The notes under the pieces were generated by a model, which had not been told where the DNA came from, ran no database searches, and saw only the letters and a program-made list of their open reading frames with translations. From Mycobacterium sp. (GTDB lineage: Bacteria; Actinomycetota; Actinomycetes; Mycobacteriales; Mycobacteriaceae), in the NCBI GenBank assembly GCA_025966225.1, contig JAOPVI010000074.1, forward strand, positions 1 through 32,202: a DNA stretch of 32,202 nt, in the 5' to 3' direction. The translations under genes and the position numbers were made by a program. Below, one piece after another: positions 32,062-32,202 of the stretch. Numbering within the stretch: the stretch's first letter is position 1; each line of letters opens with the position of its first letter.

Positions 32062-32202
32062 TCAACGGCCCGCAGCATGACGGGCGGCCACGTAGCCGAA
32101 CACCATGGTGTTGGCGATGCTCCCACCCGCGCCGAGATACGTGCGTCCCATCACCGTGGCGGTGATGTTTCCGGTGGCGGACAAGCCGTCGCTCACTCGG
32201 TC
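32062..32202 (-). CDS. C-terminal end of a KstD/fumarate reductase-type flavoprotein (truncated)
   Basis: The minus-strand frame runs off the window edge and ends at TGA 32062-32064. The last 46 residues include GLSATGNITATVMGRTYLGA and GGSIANTMVFGYVAARHA. This matches the C-terminal FAD-binding segment of 3-ketosteroid 1-dehydrogenase/fumarate reductase family flavoproteins, where GxxxxGxxxxGxxxA holds the FAD. The exact substrate cannot be told from this fragment. It converges on the plus operon across the shared terminator. Confidence 0.75.
   Translation of the reverse strand, partial: DRVSDGLSATGNITATVMGRTYLGAGGSIANTMVFGYVAARHAAGR

Overview
The window is GC-rich actinobacterial DNA. It carries mycobactin-type mbtM, a resuscitation-promoting factor, a six-gene mce operon, a mycofactocin-type short-chain dehydrogenase, and chains of GTGA/ATGA start-stop overlaps. 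Together these point to a Mycobacterium/Mycolicibacterium-type genome, most likely an environmental fast grower (inference).

Left part (1-9830). A truncated lysine/glycine-rich gene is followed by a terminator and a decayed stretch holding remnants of a family 16 glycoside hydrolase and a CocE/NonD hydrolase. Next come a lone mbtM, a small membrane protein and a secreted Rpf. An AT-rich island of about 350 bp hides a 44-residue ORF with atypical codon use. Beyond it are a DUF5313-type membrane protein and an OhrR-like MarR regulator, then, divergently, a four-gene alkylation-damage operon: ECF sigma factor, Ogt methyltransferase, AlkB-like 2OG-Fe(II) oxygenase and an Ada-type zinc domain. A small membrane protein, a frameshifted DUF4185 gene and a SHOCT-domain protein close this part.

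Middle (9831-17952). A complete mceA-mceF set is translationally coupled from end to end. No yrbE permease genes precede it, although these normally head mce operons. A T-rich hairpin ends it.

Right part (17953-32202). This is a catabolic island. It starts with a GntR/FadR-type regulator that appears leaderless, then a cytochrome P450. A long minus-strand operon follows, read from 27215 down to 20169: SDR, small alpha+beta-barrel protein, TPP-dependent E1 alpha and beta, free-standing lipoyl protein, crotonase, acyl-CoA synthetase, a 32-residue ORF and an amidohydrolase. A divergent plus-strand operon from 27564 carries two acyl-CoA dehydrogenases, a family III CoA-transferase and a second crotonase. 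A bidirectional hairpin separates this from the 3' end of a flavoprotein dehydrogenase.

Read as one system, Mce proteins would deliver a hydrophobic substrate. The P450 and SDR would oxidise it, the synthetase or CoA-transferase would activate it, and the dehydrogenases, crotonases and lipoyl-dependent complex would degrade it, under GntR control. The substrate cannot be read from the sequence. Short AT-rich motifs shared by the mce, GntR, P450 and acyl-CoA dehydrogenase upstream regions support a common regulon but remain unproven.
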